Assembly (NCBI GenBank): GCA_022822405.1
Contig: JAJEBT010000124.1
Span: 1-64,000 of the forward strand
Length of the DNA: 64,000 bases
Direction of reading: 5' to 3'
Source of the DNA: Alphaproteobacteria bacterium
GTDB taxonomy: Bacteria > Pseudomonadota > Alphaproteobacteria > MPNO01 > UBA830
Part shown: positions 15,985 to 25,062 of the stretch, in pieces
How the letters are laid out: every line of letters starts with the position of its first letter
Position numbering within the stretch: the first letter of the stretch is position 1
The notes under the pieces: generated by a model
What the model was told of the DNA's origin: nothing
The model's input: the letters and a program-made list of their open reading frames with translations, nothing else
Databases searched by the model: none
Made by a program: the position numbers and the translations under genes

Positions 15985-16476
15985 TCAGAACTGCCCGCCG
16001 AACACGACACCCTCGAAGACCTGGTAGCGGAGCAGCTGTTCGAACACGATCCACACGACCGCCGCCACAACGACGGCCGTCAATGCGCTGCGGCGCCAGG
16101 ACATCCGGCCCTGGAGGCGCATGAAGGCGAGCGTATAGGCCGGGACGGCAGCGATGAACCCGATCACGGCCACAAGCGCGACGAAACCGGCGACCCAGGC
16201 GCAAGCCGCTGACGGCGCGACGGCGCGCGGCGCGTCGTCGGTCGGCGCGCTCGAACTGTCGAGCGGCCGGCCCGAGAGAATGCCATGCAGGACCCGCCCG
16301 GTCCGGCTGTCGGTCTGCGCTGCCAGGTCGAGAAGGCAAAGCGCGAGCGCGCACCACCCGATGAGCATCGGCACGGTATGACTCCGGCCGTCATAGGCAT
16401 AGCTCCAGGCGAGGAACAGCGCGGCGATCGCGAGCGCCAGCAGCGAGGGGGCGAACCGTCCGGCGAGCGTTCTCAC
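15985..16476 (-). CDS. tctB: Tripartite tricarboxylate transporter small permease TctB
   Basis: A 163-aa membrane protein with four hydrophobic segments: PSLLALAIAALFLAWSYAY, PMLIGWCALALCLLDLA, VAGFVALVAVIGFIAAVPAY, and TAVVVAAVVWIVFEQLLRY. The spacing and size are those of TctB. The start is a GTG at 16476 overlapping the tctA stop (GTGA). It pairs with TctA to form the permease. Confidence 0.88.
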   Translation of the reverse strand: MRTLAGRFAPSLLALAIAALFLAWSYAYDGRSHTVPMLIGWCALALCLLDLAAQTDSRTGRVLHGILSGRPLDSSSAPTDDAPRAVAPSAACAWVAGFVALVAVIGFIAAVPAYTLAFMRLQGRMSWRRSALTAVVVAAVVWIVFEQLLRYQVFEGVVFGGQF

Positions 16477-17978
16477 TGCGGCTCCTCCTGGTCGGCGCGG
16501 CGGCGCGCCAGCGCGTAGCGCAATGCCGGCAGGAGCAGGCACAGCATGGTGACGAGGAAGAGGCCGAGCGAGATCTCGCGCACGAAGAAGACCGTCCAGT
16601 CCCCGTCGGCCATGGCGATTGACTGGTGGTAACTCCGCTCGGCGAGTTCGCCGAGCACGAGCGCAATGACCAGCGTGATGCGGGGAAACTCGAAACGGAT
16701 CATGAGATAGCCGACGATGCCGAACACCGCCGCCAACACGACGTCGCCGAATTCGCCCTTGAGCGCGTAGGTGCCGACGAGTGCGACGGAAACCACCGTG
16801 GGCACGAGCACGTTCACGTCGACGAGCGTGATCATCGAAAGCTGGCGGGTCACCATCAGCCCGAACAGGGAGGCAAGCACGGTCGAAGCGGTCAGCGCCA
16901 GTATGATGCTGACCACGACCTCCTGCTCCTCGAGGAGCAGCATCGGCCCGGGCTCGATCCCGTGCAGGATGAGGACGCCGAGAAAGATCGCGGATTCGGC
17001 GCTCCCGGGAATGCCGAACGAGAGCGTCGGAATGAGCGACCCGCCATCCTTGGCGTTATTGGCCGATTCCGGCGCGACCACCCCCTTGATGTTGCCAGTG
17101 CCGAAGGTGTCCCTGTCCTTCGCGGTTTGCACCGTGGCGGTGTAGGCGAGGAACGACGCCACCGTGCCTCCGACCCCGGGCAGCGCGCCGATGAAGGTGC
17201 CGATCGCCGAGCCGCGCAGCAGGATGCCCCAGTTGCGATAGACCGCAAGGACCCCGGGTAGCACGCCGGAAAGCCCGGAGGACGACTTCTCGGACGCCAC
17301 GGTTCCGCCCTTGATGCTGAGATTGATCATCTCGGAAAGAGCGAAGAGCCCCACCAGGGCGGGCACCAGCGGGATGCCGTCATAGAGATACTCCACGCCC
17401 CCGGTAAAGCGGTAGCCGCCGCTCACCGCGTCGTACCCGACCACCGCCAGCATCAGCCCGAACAGCGCGCTGATCAGACCGCGCAGGAAGGCGCCGCCGG
17501 TGGACACCGCGATCGCGGACAGGCCGAGCATCGCCAGCATGAAGAACTCCGGAGGACCGAAAGACAGCACGATCTGCTTGGCGAGCGGAATGATCGCCAC
17601 CAGCGTGAAGATCCCAATCAGACCGCCCGTCGACGAGGCCGCGGCGGCGGCTCCGATCGCCATGCCCCCCTTGCCCTGCCTGGCAAGCGGATAGCCGTCA
17701 AAGCAGGTCGCCGCGTTGGGCGCGATCCCGGGCGTGTTCAGGAGGATTGCCGAGACCGACCCGCCGAAGGAGGTCGCGCCCATGACGCCGCCGATCATGG
17801 TGATCGCGAGCCACGGTTCCATGCCGAAGGTCAGCGGCATCAGGAGCGCTATCGCCGTCGTCCCGCCGAGCCCCGGCACGGCGCCGAAGACGAGCCCGAC
17901 CAGAACGCCCAGGCAGAGATAGAGCGTGCCCTGCCATGTGAACAGCAGGGCGAGACCGGCACCCAGGGCTTCAAACAC
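16473..17978 (-). CDS. tctA: Tripartite tricarboxylate transporter large permease TctA
   Basis: A 501-aa protein with about 12 membrane segments and both TctA signature repeats: GLVFGAVPGLGGTTAIALLM near residue 28 and GTFIGALPGVGGTVASFLAY near residue 255. It also has GGVMGATSFGGSVSAILLN. It transports tricarboxylates or other carboxylates with TctB and the periplasmic TctC. The order tctC-tctA-tctB on the leftward strand is standard, with tctC 58 bp upstream. Confidence 0.95.
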   Translation of the reverse strand: MFEALGAGLALLFTWQGTLYLCLGVLVGLVFGAVPGLGGTTAIALLMPLTFGMEPWLAITMIGGVMGATSFGGSVSAILLNTPGIAPNAATCFDGYPLARQGKGGMAIGAAAAASSTGGLIGIFTLVAIIPLAKQIVLSFGPPEFFMLAMLGLSAIAVSTGGAFLRGLISALFGLMLAVVGYDAVSGGYRFTGGVEYLYDGIPLVPALVGLFALSEMINLSIKGGTVASEKSSSGLSGVLPGVLAVYRNWGILLRGSAIGTFIGALPGVGGTVASFLAYTATVQTAKDRDTFGTGNIKGVVAPESANNAKDGGSLIPTLSFGIPGSAESAIFLGVLILHGIEPGPMLLLEEQEVVVSIILALTASTVLASLFGLMVTRQLSMITLVDVNVLVPTVVSVALVGTYALKGEFGDVVLAAVFGIVGYLMIRFEFPRITLVIALVLGELAERSYHQSIAMADGDWTVFFVREISLGLFLVTMLCLLLPALRYALARRRADQEEPQ

Positions 17979-18036
17979 GACCGGCCGTCACCCTTCGCCC
18001 GCTACCCCGATCTACCCTCAGTGAGGTGCTGCCGGT

Positions 18037-18987
18037 TCAGCCCTTGCCAGCAAGCGCGGACTTGTACTTGAGGTAGAACTTCAGCACCTCGTCCACGCGC
18101 CCGCCGGTATCGGCCGCACTTGCCGGCAGGAATGGCCGCTTCTTCGTCTTGGCCTTGAATTCCGGATCTGCCATCGACTTGAGCATGGCCTGTTCCAGGA
18201 TCTTCACGCGGTCGGCCGGTACGCCGGGCGGGCCGCCGACCAGGCGCTCGAGGCCCATGCCTTCGAGTTCGGTGTAGCCCAGCTCACGCACCGTCGGAAC
18301 CCCGGGAAAGCTGCTTTTGGCCTCGAAGCTCGCGAGAAGCCGCACGTCGCCAGCCTGGTGATACTTGCGGATGGTGGTCACCAGCGTGTACACGGCGTCG
18401 CCGTCGCCTCGGACCGCGGCGAGGATGAACTGCTTGGAGCCCTTGTAGCCGGTCAGCATCTTGTGGGAGATCCCCATCACTGTCGATGCGACGACGCTGG
18501 CCGTGAAGCCGGTGGAGCCCTGCCCCGTGGTCGTGATCTTGAGCGGGCGGTCGAGCTTCTTGACGTCATCGAAGGACTTGATGCTGCTCTTCGCGCCCAC
18601 GGCCAGCGCATAGGTGCCGCGCGCCAGCCGCGCTATCCAGCTGACCTTGGACAGGTCGTAGTTCACCTTCTCTCCCATGATCGGCGGAATGGCCATTCCG
18701 GGAATGTTGAAGACCGCGATCGTGTGCCCGTCGGCCTTGGCCCGGAAGAGCTGCGCGATGCCCTTGCGGCCACCGGCGCCGGAGACGTTCTTGGGAATGA
18801 CATTGACCTTCTTGGGCAGGTACTTCTCCATGTAGGGCGCGATTGCCCGCACCGTACGGTCGAAGCCGCCGCCGGGGCTGTAGGGAATGATGAAGGTGAT
18901 GTCCTTTTCCGGAAACGCGTGGGACGCGCCCGGTGCGCTGAGGCTGATCGCAAGTCCGGCAACTGCGGCAAACGCGAAGCGATACAT
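18037..18987 (-). CDS. tctC: Tct (Bug) family periplasmic solute-binding protein
   Basis: A 316-aa protein with a signal peptide (MYRFAFAAVAGLAISLSAPG, cleavage about ASHA) and the Bug-family opening KDITFIIPYSPGGGFDRTVR, followed by NVSGAGGRKG and VNYDLSKVSWIARL. It delivers a carboxylate to TctAB encoded just downstream. The ligand is unknown. The gene is divergent from the ars operon, with about 240 bp between the two start codons. Confidence 0.93.
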   Translation of the reverse strand: MYRFAFAAVAGLAISLSAPGASHAFPEKDITFIIPYSPGGGFDRTVRAIAPYMEKYLPKKVNVIPKNVSGAGGRKGIAQLFRAKADGHTIAVFNIPGMAIPPIMGEKVNYDLSKVSWIARLARGTYALAVGAKSSIKSFDDVKKLDRPLKITTTGQGSTGFTASVVASTVMGISHKMLTGYKGSKQFILAAVRGDGDAVYTLVTTIRKYHQAGDVRLLASFEAKSSFPGVPTVRELGYTELEGMGLERLVGGPPGVPADRVKILEQAMLKSMADPEFKAKTKKRPFLPASAADTGGRVDEVLKFYLKYKSALAGKG

Positions 18988-19186
18988 GGCGGAGTCTCCT
19001 CTGTGTCAGTCAATCGGATTGATGTCGGCGGCGCCTTCAGATCGCAATCATACTAGCGGCTTGCCCCGGACGGGTAAACTCCGGCAGCGACGGGAGCCGG
19101 CGGATGCCAGGCCGCAGCGCGGCGGCACCGGGATCGCGGACCGGCGGATCGTCAAGCCGAGACGGCCGCGGATTTTGGCATGGATT

Positions 19187-19226
19187 TTGGCATTGCATCA
19201 TTTCGATATTTCTACTATTGTCGAAT
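19187..19226 (+). promoter_or_regulatory. Candidate ars operon promoter and ArsR operator
   Basis: TTGGCA (19187-19192) resembles a -35 box, with TCTACT 18 bp later at 19211-19216 as a weak -10. An imperfect dyad with arms TTCGA (19202-19206) and TCGAA (19221-19225) lies over the -10 and just before the arsR ATG (19228), where an ArsR-family repressor would bind. Just upstream the 12-bp GGATTTTGGCAT is repeated perfectly in tandem (19170-19181, 19182-19193), so a second TTGGCA copy exists. The AT-rich character contrasts with the flanks. Confidence 0.5.
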
Positions 19227-19227
19227 T

Positions 19228-19629
19228 ATGGAAACTGTACAGGCCGTCACCGCGCTTTCGGCGCTGGCCCAGACTCACCGCCTGGCGGTATTCCGCCTTC
19301 TCGTGCAGGAGGGCCCGAACGGCCTTGCCGCCGGAGAAGTCGCGGACCGGATCGGCGTGCCGCCGTCGACGCTTTCCCATCATCTCGCCCAGCTCGAACA
19401 TGCCGGGCTGCTGCGTTCGTGGCGAGTGCAGCGCAACATCTTCTACGCCCTCGACGTCGAGGGGACGCGTCGCCTGGTCGCGTTCCTCACCGAGGACTGC
19501 TGCGCCGGCCAGCCCGAGATCTGCGGCTACCGTCCGGACATTCTCGACTGTCTCCCGGCTGGCCGGGATGAAGGCCGACAGACGCCGCTTGCGCGACTCG
19601 ACGCAACGGTCGAACCAGCCGGCTGCTGA
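19228..19629 (+). CDS. arsR: ArsR-family arsenic-responsive repressor
   Basis: A 133-aa winged-helix protein. The recognition region is RIGVPPSTLSHHLAQLEHAG, and the tail carries Cys91-Cys92 and Cys99 (DCCAGQPEICG), a C-terminal arsenite-binding triad similar in arrangement to Acidithiobacillus-type ArsR rather than the CxC-in-helix type. It should repress the arsR-arsC-aquaporin operon and release it on As(III) binding. The ATG at 19228 follows the dyad immediately; an upstream in-frame ATG at 19180 would place the operator inside the gene. Confidence 0.9.
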   Translation: METVQAVTALSALAQTHRLAVFRLLVQEGPNGLAAGEVADRIGVPPSTLSHHLAQLEHAGLLRSWRVQRNIFYALDVEGTRRLVAFLTEDCCAGQPEICGYRPDILDCLPAGRDEGRQTPLARLDATVEPAGC

Positions 19630-19692
19630 CCCGGGGTTGCGCCGGACGCCGAACTCCGCCCTCGCCCACGAAGAAAACCCGGGAGCCTTGTC

Positions 19693-20229
19693 ATGACCAC
19701 CTCGTCCTCCGCCGAACTGTCCTTCAACGTGCTGTTCCTCTGCACCGGCAATTCGGCTCGGAGCGTTATCGGAGAGAGCATTCTCAACCGCCTCGGCCGT
19801 GGCCGTTTCACGGGTTACAGCGCCGGCAGCCTGCCTGCCGGAGAGATCAACCCGCATGCCGAGGCGCTTCTGCGGAAACTCAACTATCCGACCGCCGGGC
19901 TGCGCTCCAAGTCATGGGACGAGTTTGCCGGCAGCGACGGGCCCGAACTCCATTTCGTGTTCACCGTCTGCGACAATGCCGCCCAGGAGGTGTGCCCGGT
20001 GTGGCCGGGACAGCCCATGACCGCGCACTGGGGCGTGCCGGATCCGGCGACAGTCGAAGGCTCGCAGGCCGAAATCGCCGCGGCGTTCTGGGACACCTAC
20101 CGGATGCTCGAGCGGCGCATCGACATCTTCGTCAACCTTCCGCTCGCGTCGCTGGACCGGCTCGCGCTCCAGCGACGCCTCGACGACATCGGCAGCACCG
20201 CCGGCGCCGACGCGGACGCCGCCAGTTGA
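19693..20229 (+). CDS. arsC: Arsenate reductase, low-molecular-weight phosphatase type
   Basis: A 178-aa protein with the phosphate loop CTGNSARS (Cys17, CX5R ending Arg23) near the N-terminus and two further cysteines in VCDNAAQEVCP (Cys93, Cys101), consistent with the thioredoxin-coupled ArsC class. It reduces As(V) to As(III). It lies 63 bp after arsR and its stop sits just before the aquaporin start, so the three genes form one operon. Confidence 0.92.
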   Translation: MTTSSSAELSFNVLFLCTGNSARSVIGESILNRLGRGRFTGYSAGSLPAGEINPHAEALLRKLNYPTAGLRSKSWDEFAGSDGPELHFVFTVCDNAAQEVCPVWPGQPMTAHWGVPDPATVEGSQAEIAAAFWDTYRMLERRIDIFVNLPLASLDRLALQRRLDDIGSTAGADADAAS

Positions 20230-20249
20230 CAGCTTCCGGAGCCCGATCC

Positions 20250-20960
20250 GTGCAGAACTTCGATCTTGCCCGACGGTTGGCAGCCGAAGCAATCGGCACC
20301 GCCATGCTGCTCGCGACCGTGGTCGGATCCGGCATCATGGGCGAGCGGCTCGCCGGCGGCAACGACGCGATCGCCCTGCTCGGCAACACGGCCGCGACAG
20401 GCGCCATCCTGATGGTGCTCATCCTGATCTTCGGGCCGGTTTCAGGCGCCCATTTCAATCCCGCCGTGACACTGTCCTTCGCGTTCCGTCGCGACATCGG
20501 ACCCCGGGACGCCACGCTCTATGTGGCCGTGCAGATCCCGGCCGCGATAGCAGGCGTCATCGTCGCCCACCTGATGTTCGCCGAGCAAGCCGTCATGGTC
20601 TCTACCAACCCCCGCACCCTGCCCGGCCACTGGCTCGGCGAGTGCATCGCCACCTTCGGCCTCGTCGCCACCATTTTCGGATGCCTCCGCGCGCGGCCCG
20701 CCGCGGTCCCCTATGCCGTCGGCCTCTTCATCACCGCGGGGTACTGGTTCACCTCTTCGACATCGTTCGCCAATCCCGCGGTCACCATCGCCCGCGCACT
20801 CACCGACACGTTCTCGGGCATCGCGCCGGGCGGGGTGCCGGCCTTCGTGCTCGCCCAGATCGCGGGCGCCTGCCTCGCGACGGCATTCCTGTCCTGGCTC
20901 TGGCGAACCGTTCCCGAACCTGTTTCCGGATCACGAGAAAGCGCGCCGCCAGCGTCCTGA
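20250..20960 (+). CDS. aqpS: Aquaglyceroporin of the ars operon (AqpS-like)
   Basis: A 236-aa MIP channel with six hydrophobic segments and both NPA loops: SGAHFNPAVTLSFAF and TSFANPAVTIARALTDTF, the second Asn-Pro-Ala followed by the selectivity Arg. The GTG at 20250 has GGAG 8 nt upstream; a TTG at 20226 overlapping the arsC stop is an alternative. In Sinorhizobium meliloti the ars operon uses such a channel to let arsenite flow out, replacing an ArsB/Acr3 pump. No pump gene is present here, which fits that design. Confidence 0.9.
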   Translation: MQNFDLARRLAAEAIGTAMLLATVVGSGIMGERLAGGNDAIALLGNTAATGAILMVLILIFGPVSGAHFNPAVTLSFAFRRDIGPRDATLYVAVQIPAAIAGVIVAHLMFAEQAVMVSTNPRTLPGHWLGECIATFGLVATIFGCLRARPAAVPYAVGLFITAGYWFTSSTSFANPAVTIARALTDTFSGIAPGGVPAFVLAQIAGACLATAFLSWLWRTVPEPVSGSRESAPPAS

Positions 20961-21017
20961 TCCCGGCGGACCTGCGCCGCGGTGGCGGACCGCGCGCGCT
21001 TGACCTATAAGGTGGCC

Positions 21018-22430
21018 ATGAAGCGCAATCGTCGGGCAAAGATCATCGCGACCCTTGGTCCGGCAACGTCCGATCGGACCGCGATCGAGGATCTGTTCAC
21101 CGCCGGCGCTGACGTATTCCGGCTCAATTTCAGCCACGGCAGCCAAGCCGATCACGAAAATCGCCTTGAAATCGTCCGCGCGCTCGAGCGCAAGTACGAG
21201 CGCCCGATCGCCGTGATGGCGGACCTCCAGGGCCCCAAGCTCCGCATCTCGACCCTGGAGGGCGGTACCGCGGACCTCGCGGAAAACCGGACGATTCGGC
21301 TCCAGCTCGGAAGCGATGCGGGCAACGCGGAGCGGATCTTCCTTCCCCATCCCGAGATCTTCCAGGCGCTCGAGCCCGGCATCGACATCCTGCTCGACGA
21401 CGGCAAGGTCCGCCTCCGCGTCACCCGATGCGGTCCGGACCATGCGGACGCGGATATCGTCACCGGCGGCAGGCTGACCGACCGTAAGGGCGTGAACGTC
21501 CCGAACGCGGTGCTGCCGCTGGCGGCGATCACCGACAAGGACCGGGCGGACCTGGATTTCGCACTCGACGCCGGCGTCGACTGGATCGCGCTGTCATTCG
21601 TCCAGCGCCCCGAAGACCTCACCGAGGCGCGCGAGCTGGTCGGAGACCGCGCGGCGCTGCTCTCCAAGCTGGAGAAGCCGGCCGCGATCGAGACGCTTGC
21701 CGAGATTATCGCGCTCTCGGACGCGCTCATGGTCGCTCGCGGCGATCTCGGCGTCGAACTGCCGCCGGAGGACGTGCCCGGAATCCAGAAGCTGGTCGTC
21801 CGTCAGGCCCGGCGCGCCGGCAAGCCCGTTGTCGTCGCCACCCAGATGCTCGAATCCATGGTCCACGCCCCGACGCCGACCCGCGCCGAAGCATCCGACA
21901 TCGCGACCGCGGTCTTCGACGGCGTCGACGCGGTGATGCTGTCGGCGGAGACCGCCGCTGGTGGCCACGCGCGCGAGGCGGTGGCGACGATGGATCGCAT
22001 CATCACCCGCGTCGAACGGGATGAACACTACCGTGCGATGGTGGATACCGTGCGATCCAATCCGGAACGCACGACCGCGGACGCGATCACCGCCGCCGCG
22101 CGTCAGGTCACCGAGACCATCGAGGCGGCCGCAATCGTCACCTTCACGACCTCCGGATCGACGGCACTCCGGGCGGCCCGGGAACGCCCGACCGTCCCCA
22201 TACTGTGCCTCACCCCAAACCCGGCGGCGGCGCGCCGCCTCGCCATTGCCTGGGGGGTGCACACGGTGGTGTCCCGCGACGTGCAGGACTTTGCCGACAT
22301 GGTCGACAAGGCCTGCCGGCTCGCCCTGCACGAGGGTCTGGCGGGAACCGGAGAACGTCTGGTCGTGACTGCCGGCGTGCCGTTCGGCACCCCGGGAAGC
22401 ACCAACGTGCTCAGGATCGTCCGCACATAA
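21018..22430 (+). CDS. pyk: Pyruvate kinase
   Basis: A 470-aa enzyme of normal length. Visible motifs are KIIATLGPATSD at the N-terminus, RLNFSHGSQADHENRL, the K+/Mg2+ site region DWIALSFVQRPEDL, the signature region ALMVARGDLGVELPPEDVP, and DAVMLSAETAAGGHAREAV. It converts phosphoenolpyruvate and ADP to pyruvate and ATP in the cytoplasm. AAGGTGG lies just before the ATG at 21018; an upstream in-frame ATG (20982) adds a 12-residue extension lacking in the family. Confidence 0.96.
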   Translation: MKRNRRAKIIATLGPATSDRTAIEDLFTAGADVFRLNFSHGSQADHENRLEIVRALERKYERPIAVMADLQGPKLRISTLEGGTADLAENRTIRLQLGSDAGNAERIFLPHPEIFQALEPGIDILLDDGKVRLRVTRCGPDHADADIVTGGRLTDRKGVNVPNAVLPLAAITDKDRADLDFALDAGVDWIALSFVQRPEDLTEARELVGDRAALLSKLEKPAAIETLAEIIALSDALMVARGDLGVELPPEDVPGIQKLVVRQARRAGKPVVVATQMLESMVHAPTPTRAEASDIATAVFDGVDAVMLSAETAAGGHAREAVATMDRIITRVERDEHYRAMVDTVRSNPERTTADAITAAARQVTETIEAAAIVTFTTSGSTALRAARERPTVPILCLTPNPAAARRLAIAWGVHTVVSRDVQDFADMVDKACRLALHEGLAGTGERLVVTAGVPFGTPGSTNVLRIVRT

Positions 22431-22478
22431 CGGATTGCCCCGCACCAAACGCCGGGCTCCGGGATCGAGGCCGCGCCG

Positions 22479-22931
22479 TCAGCCGGAATCACGGCAGTAG
22501 ATGAAGAACACCCCTTCGGCGTGCCATACCGGCTCGTTCACCTCGTCGAGTCCCTGGAACTCGAAACGCACGAGGCCGCGATCCGGCTTCGAACGCGAGC
22601 GCCGCGAATCGAGTACGCGGGCATGTGGCCTGATCCGGGCCCCGGGATGGACCGGCTTGAGCCACCTGAACGACTCGAAACCCGGGGAAGCCAGTCCCGC
22701 GGTTTCGCGCATGACGTCATCGAGGAACGGGGTGATGCAGCTGAGCGCGGTCTGCCAGCCGCTCGCGATCAGCCCTCCATAGGGCGCCGTGGCCGGCGAA
22801 TCGGGTTCGGTATGCATTGGCTGCGGATCGTGACGCCTGGCGAACTCGAGGATGCTGTCGACATCGGGCACCCACGGCTCGTAGTTCCATTCGTCTCCGA
22901 CAGCGAAATCCTCGTAGAAATATCGCGGCAT
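22479..22931 (-). CDS. MaoC-like acyl dehydratase
   Basis: A 150-aa hot-dog-fold protein starting MPRYFYEDFAVGDEW. It has the hydratase-2 type motif FARRHDPQPMHTE (Asp and His of the D-x4-H pair) and APYGGLIASGWQTA. Members hydrate or dehydrate acyl-CoA thioesters. The ATG at 22931 is used; a TTG two codons upstream is possible. It is convergent with pyk and divergent from the acyl-CoA hydrolase, consistent with fatty or branched-chain acyl-CoA metabolism. Confidence 0.9.
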   Translation of the reverse strand: MPRYFYEDFAVGDEWNYEPWVPDVDSILEFARRHDPQPMHTEPDSPATAPYGGLIASGWQTALSCITPFLDDVMRETAGLASPGFESFRWLKPVHPGARIRPHARVLDSRRSRSKPDRGLVRFEFQGLDEVNEPVWHAEGVFFIYCRDSG

Positions 22932-23102
22932 GGCCAAATCCGTCTCCCCAGCTGCTGTCTCCCGGCATTGCTGGTCGGGCGGAACCTATCACCGCCGCGT
23001 TGCGGTTGCCATTGGCGGCGAACAGCCGAATCCGGCCCGCCGGCCGCCACTTCCGAAGGCGCGGTTCCTTGACGGACGGAACTCAGGGAATAGACTGCGG
23101 GC

Positions 23103-24164
23103 ATGCAGACTCCTCCCGACGTTCTTTTCGCCGACGCCGGCTCGGCAGGTCGAATCCACATCAACAAACCCCGGTCGCTGAACTCGCTGACCGAAGGCAT
23201 GTGCAGCGACATCCATACCCGGCTCCGCCAATGGCAGGACGACGACGCCATACGTGTGGTGATCGTGACCGCCGAGGGCGAACGCGCCTTCTGTGCCGGC
23301 GGCGACGTGCGCAGGGTCTACGAGATCGGCCGCACGGACCCGGTCGGCGCGCGCCGCTTCTTTGCCGCCGAATACCGGATGGACGCGCTCATCGCCGGAT
23401 TCCCCAAGCCCTATGTCTGCCTGATCGACGGCATCGTGATGGGCGGCGGCCTCGGCATCTCGGTCAACGGCCGTTACCGGGTCGCGGGCGAGCGCACGAC
23501 GGCAGCCATGCCCGAGACCGGCATCGGTCTGCTGCCCGATGTCGGCGCCACCGCATTTCTGAACGCGGCCCCGGGCCGGATCGGGCTGTATCTCGGCCTT
23601 TCGGGTGCGCGCATGAACGTCGCCGACACCCTGCATGCCGGCTTCATGACCCATTTCGTTCCCGCCGCCCGCCATCCGGAGCTTGCCGACGCGCTTGCCG
23701 GCCTCGGCGGCGGCGATGACGACTTCGCAACCGTCGAGGGGGTGCTCGGCGACTTTGCCGAGGATCCGGGCCCGTCGGAGCTCGCCGGCCGCCAGGACGA
23801 CATCGACCGCCTGTTCGCAGCTGATACCGTCGAGGAGATCGTCGCGGCGCTGGCCGCCGACGGCACGGAGTTCGCCGCCGAGACACTGGCGACACTGCGG
23901 CGCATGTCGCCGACGAGCATGAAGATCACCGCACGGCAACTGACCAGCCATCCCGGACTCTCGGTGCGCGACGCGCTCACGCTCGAATACCGGATGATCT
24001 GCCACGTGCTCGAGCGCCACGACTTCTACGAAGGCGTCCGCGCCGTGCTGATCGACAAGGACGGCAACCCGTGGTGGAACCCCGACACCCTGGAAGAGGT
24101 CGCGCGCGAAGAGGTCGAGGCCCATTTCGCCCCGCTCGGCGACGCCGAACTGGTCCTCGGGTGA
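23103..24164 (+). CDS. 3-hydroxyisobutyryl-CoA hydrolase (enoyl-CoA hydratase family)
   Basis: A 353-aa crotonase-fold enzyme. The oxyanion-hole segments are [11 protein letters not shown] and [20 protein letters not shown], and the catalytic region is [16 protein letters not shown]. The long C-terminal part ([32 protein letters not shown]) is typical of the hydrolase subgroup and distinguishes it from ordinary enoyl-CoA hydratases of about 260 aa. It releases 3-hydroxyisobutyrate in valine catabolism. An enoyl-CoA hydratase gene follows 32 bp later. Confidence 0.9.
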   Translation: MQTPPDVLFADAGSAGRIHINKPRSLNSLTEGMCSDIHTRLRQWQDDDAIRVVIVTAEGERAFCAGGDVRRVYEIGRTDPVGARRFFAAEYRMDALIAGFPKPYVCLIDGIVMGGGLGISVNGRYRVAGERTTAAMPETGIGLLPDVGATAFLNAAPGRIGLYLGLSGARMNVADTLHAGFMTHFVPAARHPELADALAGLGGGDDDFATVEGVLGDFAEDPGPSELAGRQDDIDRLFAADTVEEIVAALAADGTEFAAETLATLRRMSPTSMKITARQLTSHPGLSVRDALTLEYRMICHVLERHDFYEGVRAVLIDKDGNPWWNPDTLEEVAREEVEAHFAPLGDAELVLG

Positions 24165-24196
24165 AATGTCCGGCAACCGCAAAAGAAAGGCCATCC

Positions 24197-24973
24197 ATGA
24201 CCCACGAATACATCATCGTCGAGCGGCGGGGCCGCGTCGGCGTGATCACGCTCAATCGTCCGGAGGCGCTCAACGCCCTGTGCTCGCCGCTGATCGCCGA
24301 GCTCAACGGCGTGCTCGACGAGTTCGAGGCCGACAACGGCATCGGCGCCATGGTGCTCACCGGATCCGAGAGAGCCTTCGCCGCCGGCGCCGACATCAAG
24401 GAGATGCAGGACAAGACCTGGCCCGACGTCTACATGGAGGACTTCATCACCGCCGGATGGGAACGGCTCGCCGCCTGCCGCAAGCCGGTGATCGCCGCGG
24501 TCGCGGGCTACGCGCTCGGCGGCGGTTGCGAGGTCGCGATGATGTGCGACTTCATAATCGCCGGCGACAACGCCAGATTCGGACAGCCGGAGGTCAATCT
24601 CGCCGTCCCGCCAGGCGCCGGCGGCACCCAGCGCCTGACGCGATTCGTGGGCAAGTCCAAGGCCATGGACATGTGCCTGACCGGGCGCTTCATGGATGCC
24701 GAGGAAGCGGAGCGTTCGGGACTGGTGTCGCGCGTGGTGCCGGCTGCGGATCTCGTCGAGGAGGCCGTCAAGGTGGCTGAGGTCATAGCGGAAAAGGCGC
24801 TCCCCAACACGGTGCTGATCAAGGAATCGGTCAACCGCGCCTACGAGACGACATTGTCCGAAGGCATCCGGTTCGAGCGCCGGATGTTCCATGCCTCCTT
24901 CGGAACGGCCGATCAGCAGGAGGGGATGGCCGCCTTCGTCGAAAAGCGGAAGGCGGAGTTCAGGCGCGAATAG
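24197..24973 (+). CDS. Enoyl-CoA hydratase
   Basis: A 258-aa crotonase. Motifs are [23 protein letters not shown], and [18 protein letters not shown], with Glu in [19 protein letters not shown] and the second Glu region downstream. It hydrates 2-enoyl-CoA to 3-hydroxyacyl-CoA. It follows the 3-hydroxyisobutyryl-CoA hydrolase on the same strand; together they could cover two steps of valine or branched-chain degradation, with a 3-hydroxyisobutyrate dehydrogenase elsewhere (58250-59146). Confidence 0.92.
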   Translation: MTHEYIIVERRGRVGVITLNRPEALNALCSPLIAELNGVLDEFEADNGIGAMVLTGSERAFAAGADIKEMQDKTWPDVYMEDFITAGWERLAACRKPVIAAVAGYALGGGCEVAMMCDFIIAGDNARFGQPEVNLAVPPGAGGTQRLTRFVGKSKAMDMCLTGRFMDAEEAERSGLVSRVVPAADLVEEAVKVAEVIAEKALPNTVLIKESVNRAYETTLSEGIRFERRMFHASFGTADQQEGMAAFVEKRKAEFRRE

Positions 24974-25062
24974 GGAACCGCACCAGGCGTTCCGGTGACT
25001 CCGGGCGGAGCATCAGCCGGGATCCGCGGAAGGACACGGAACAGCGAACGGAGACGGGTTCG

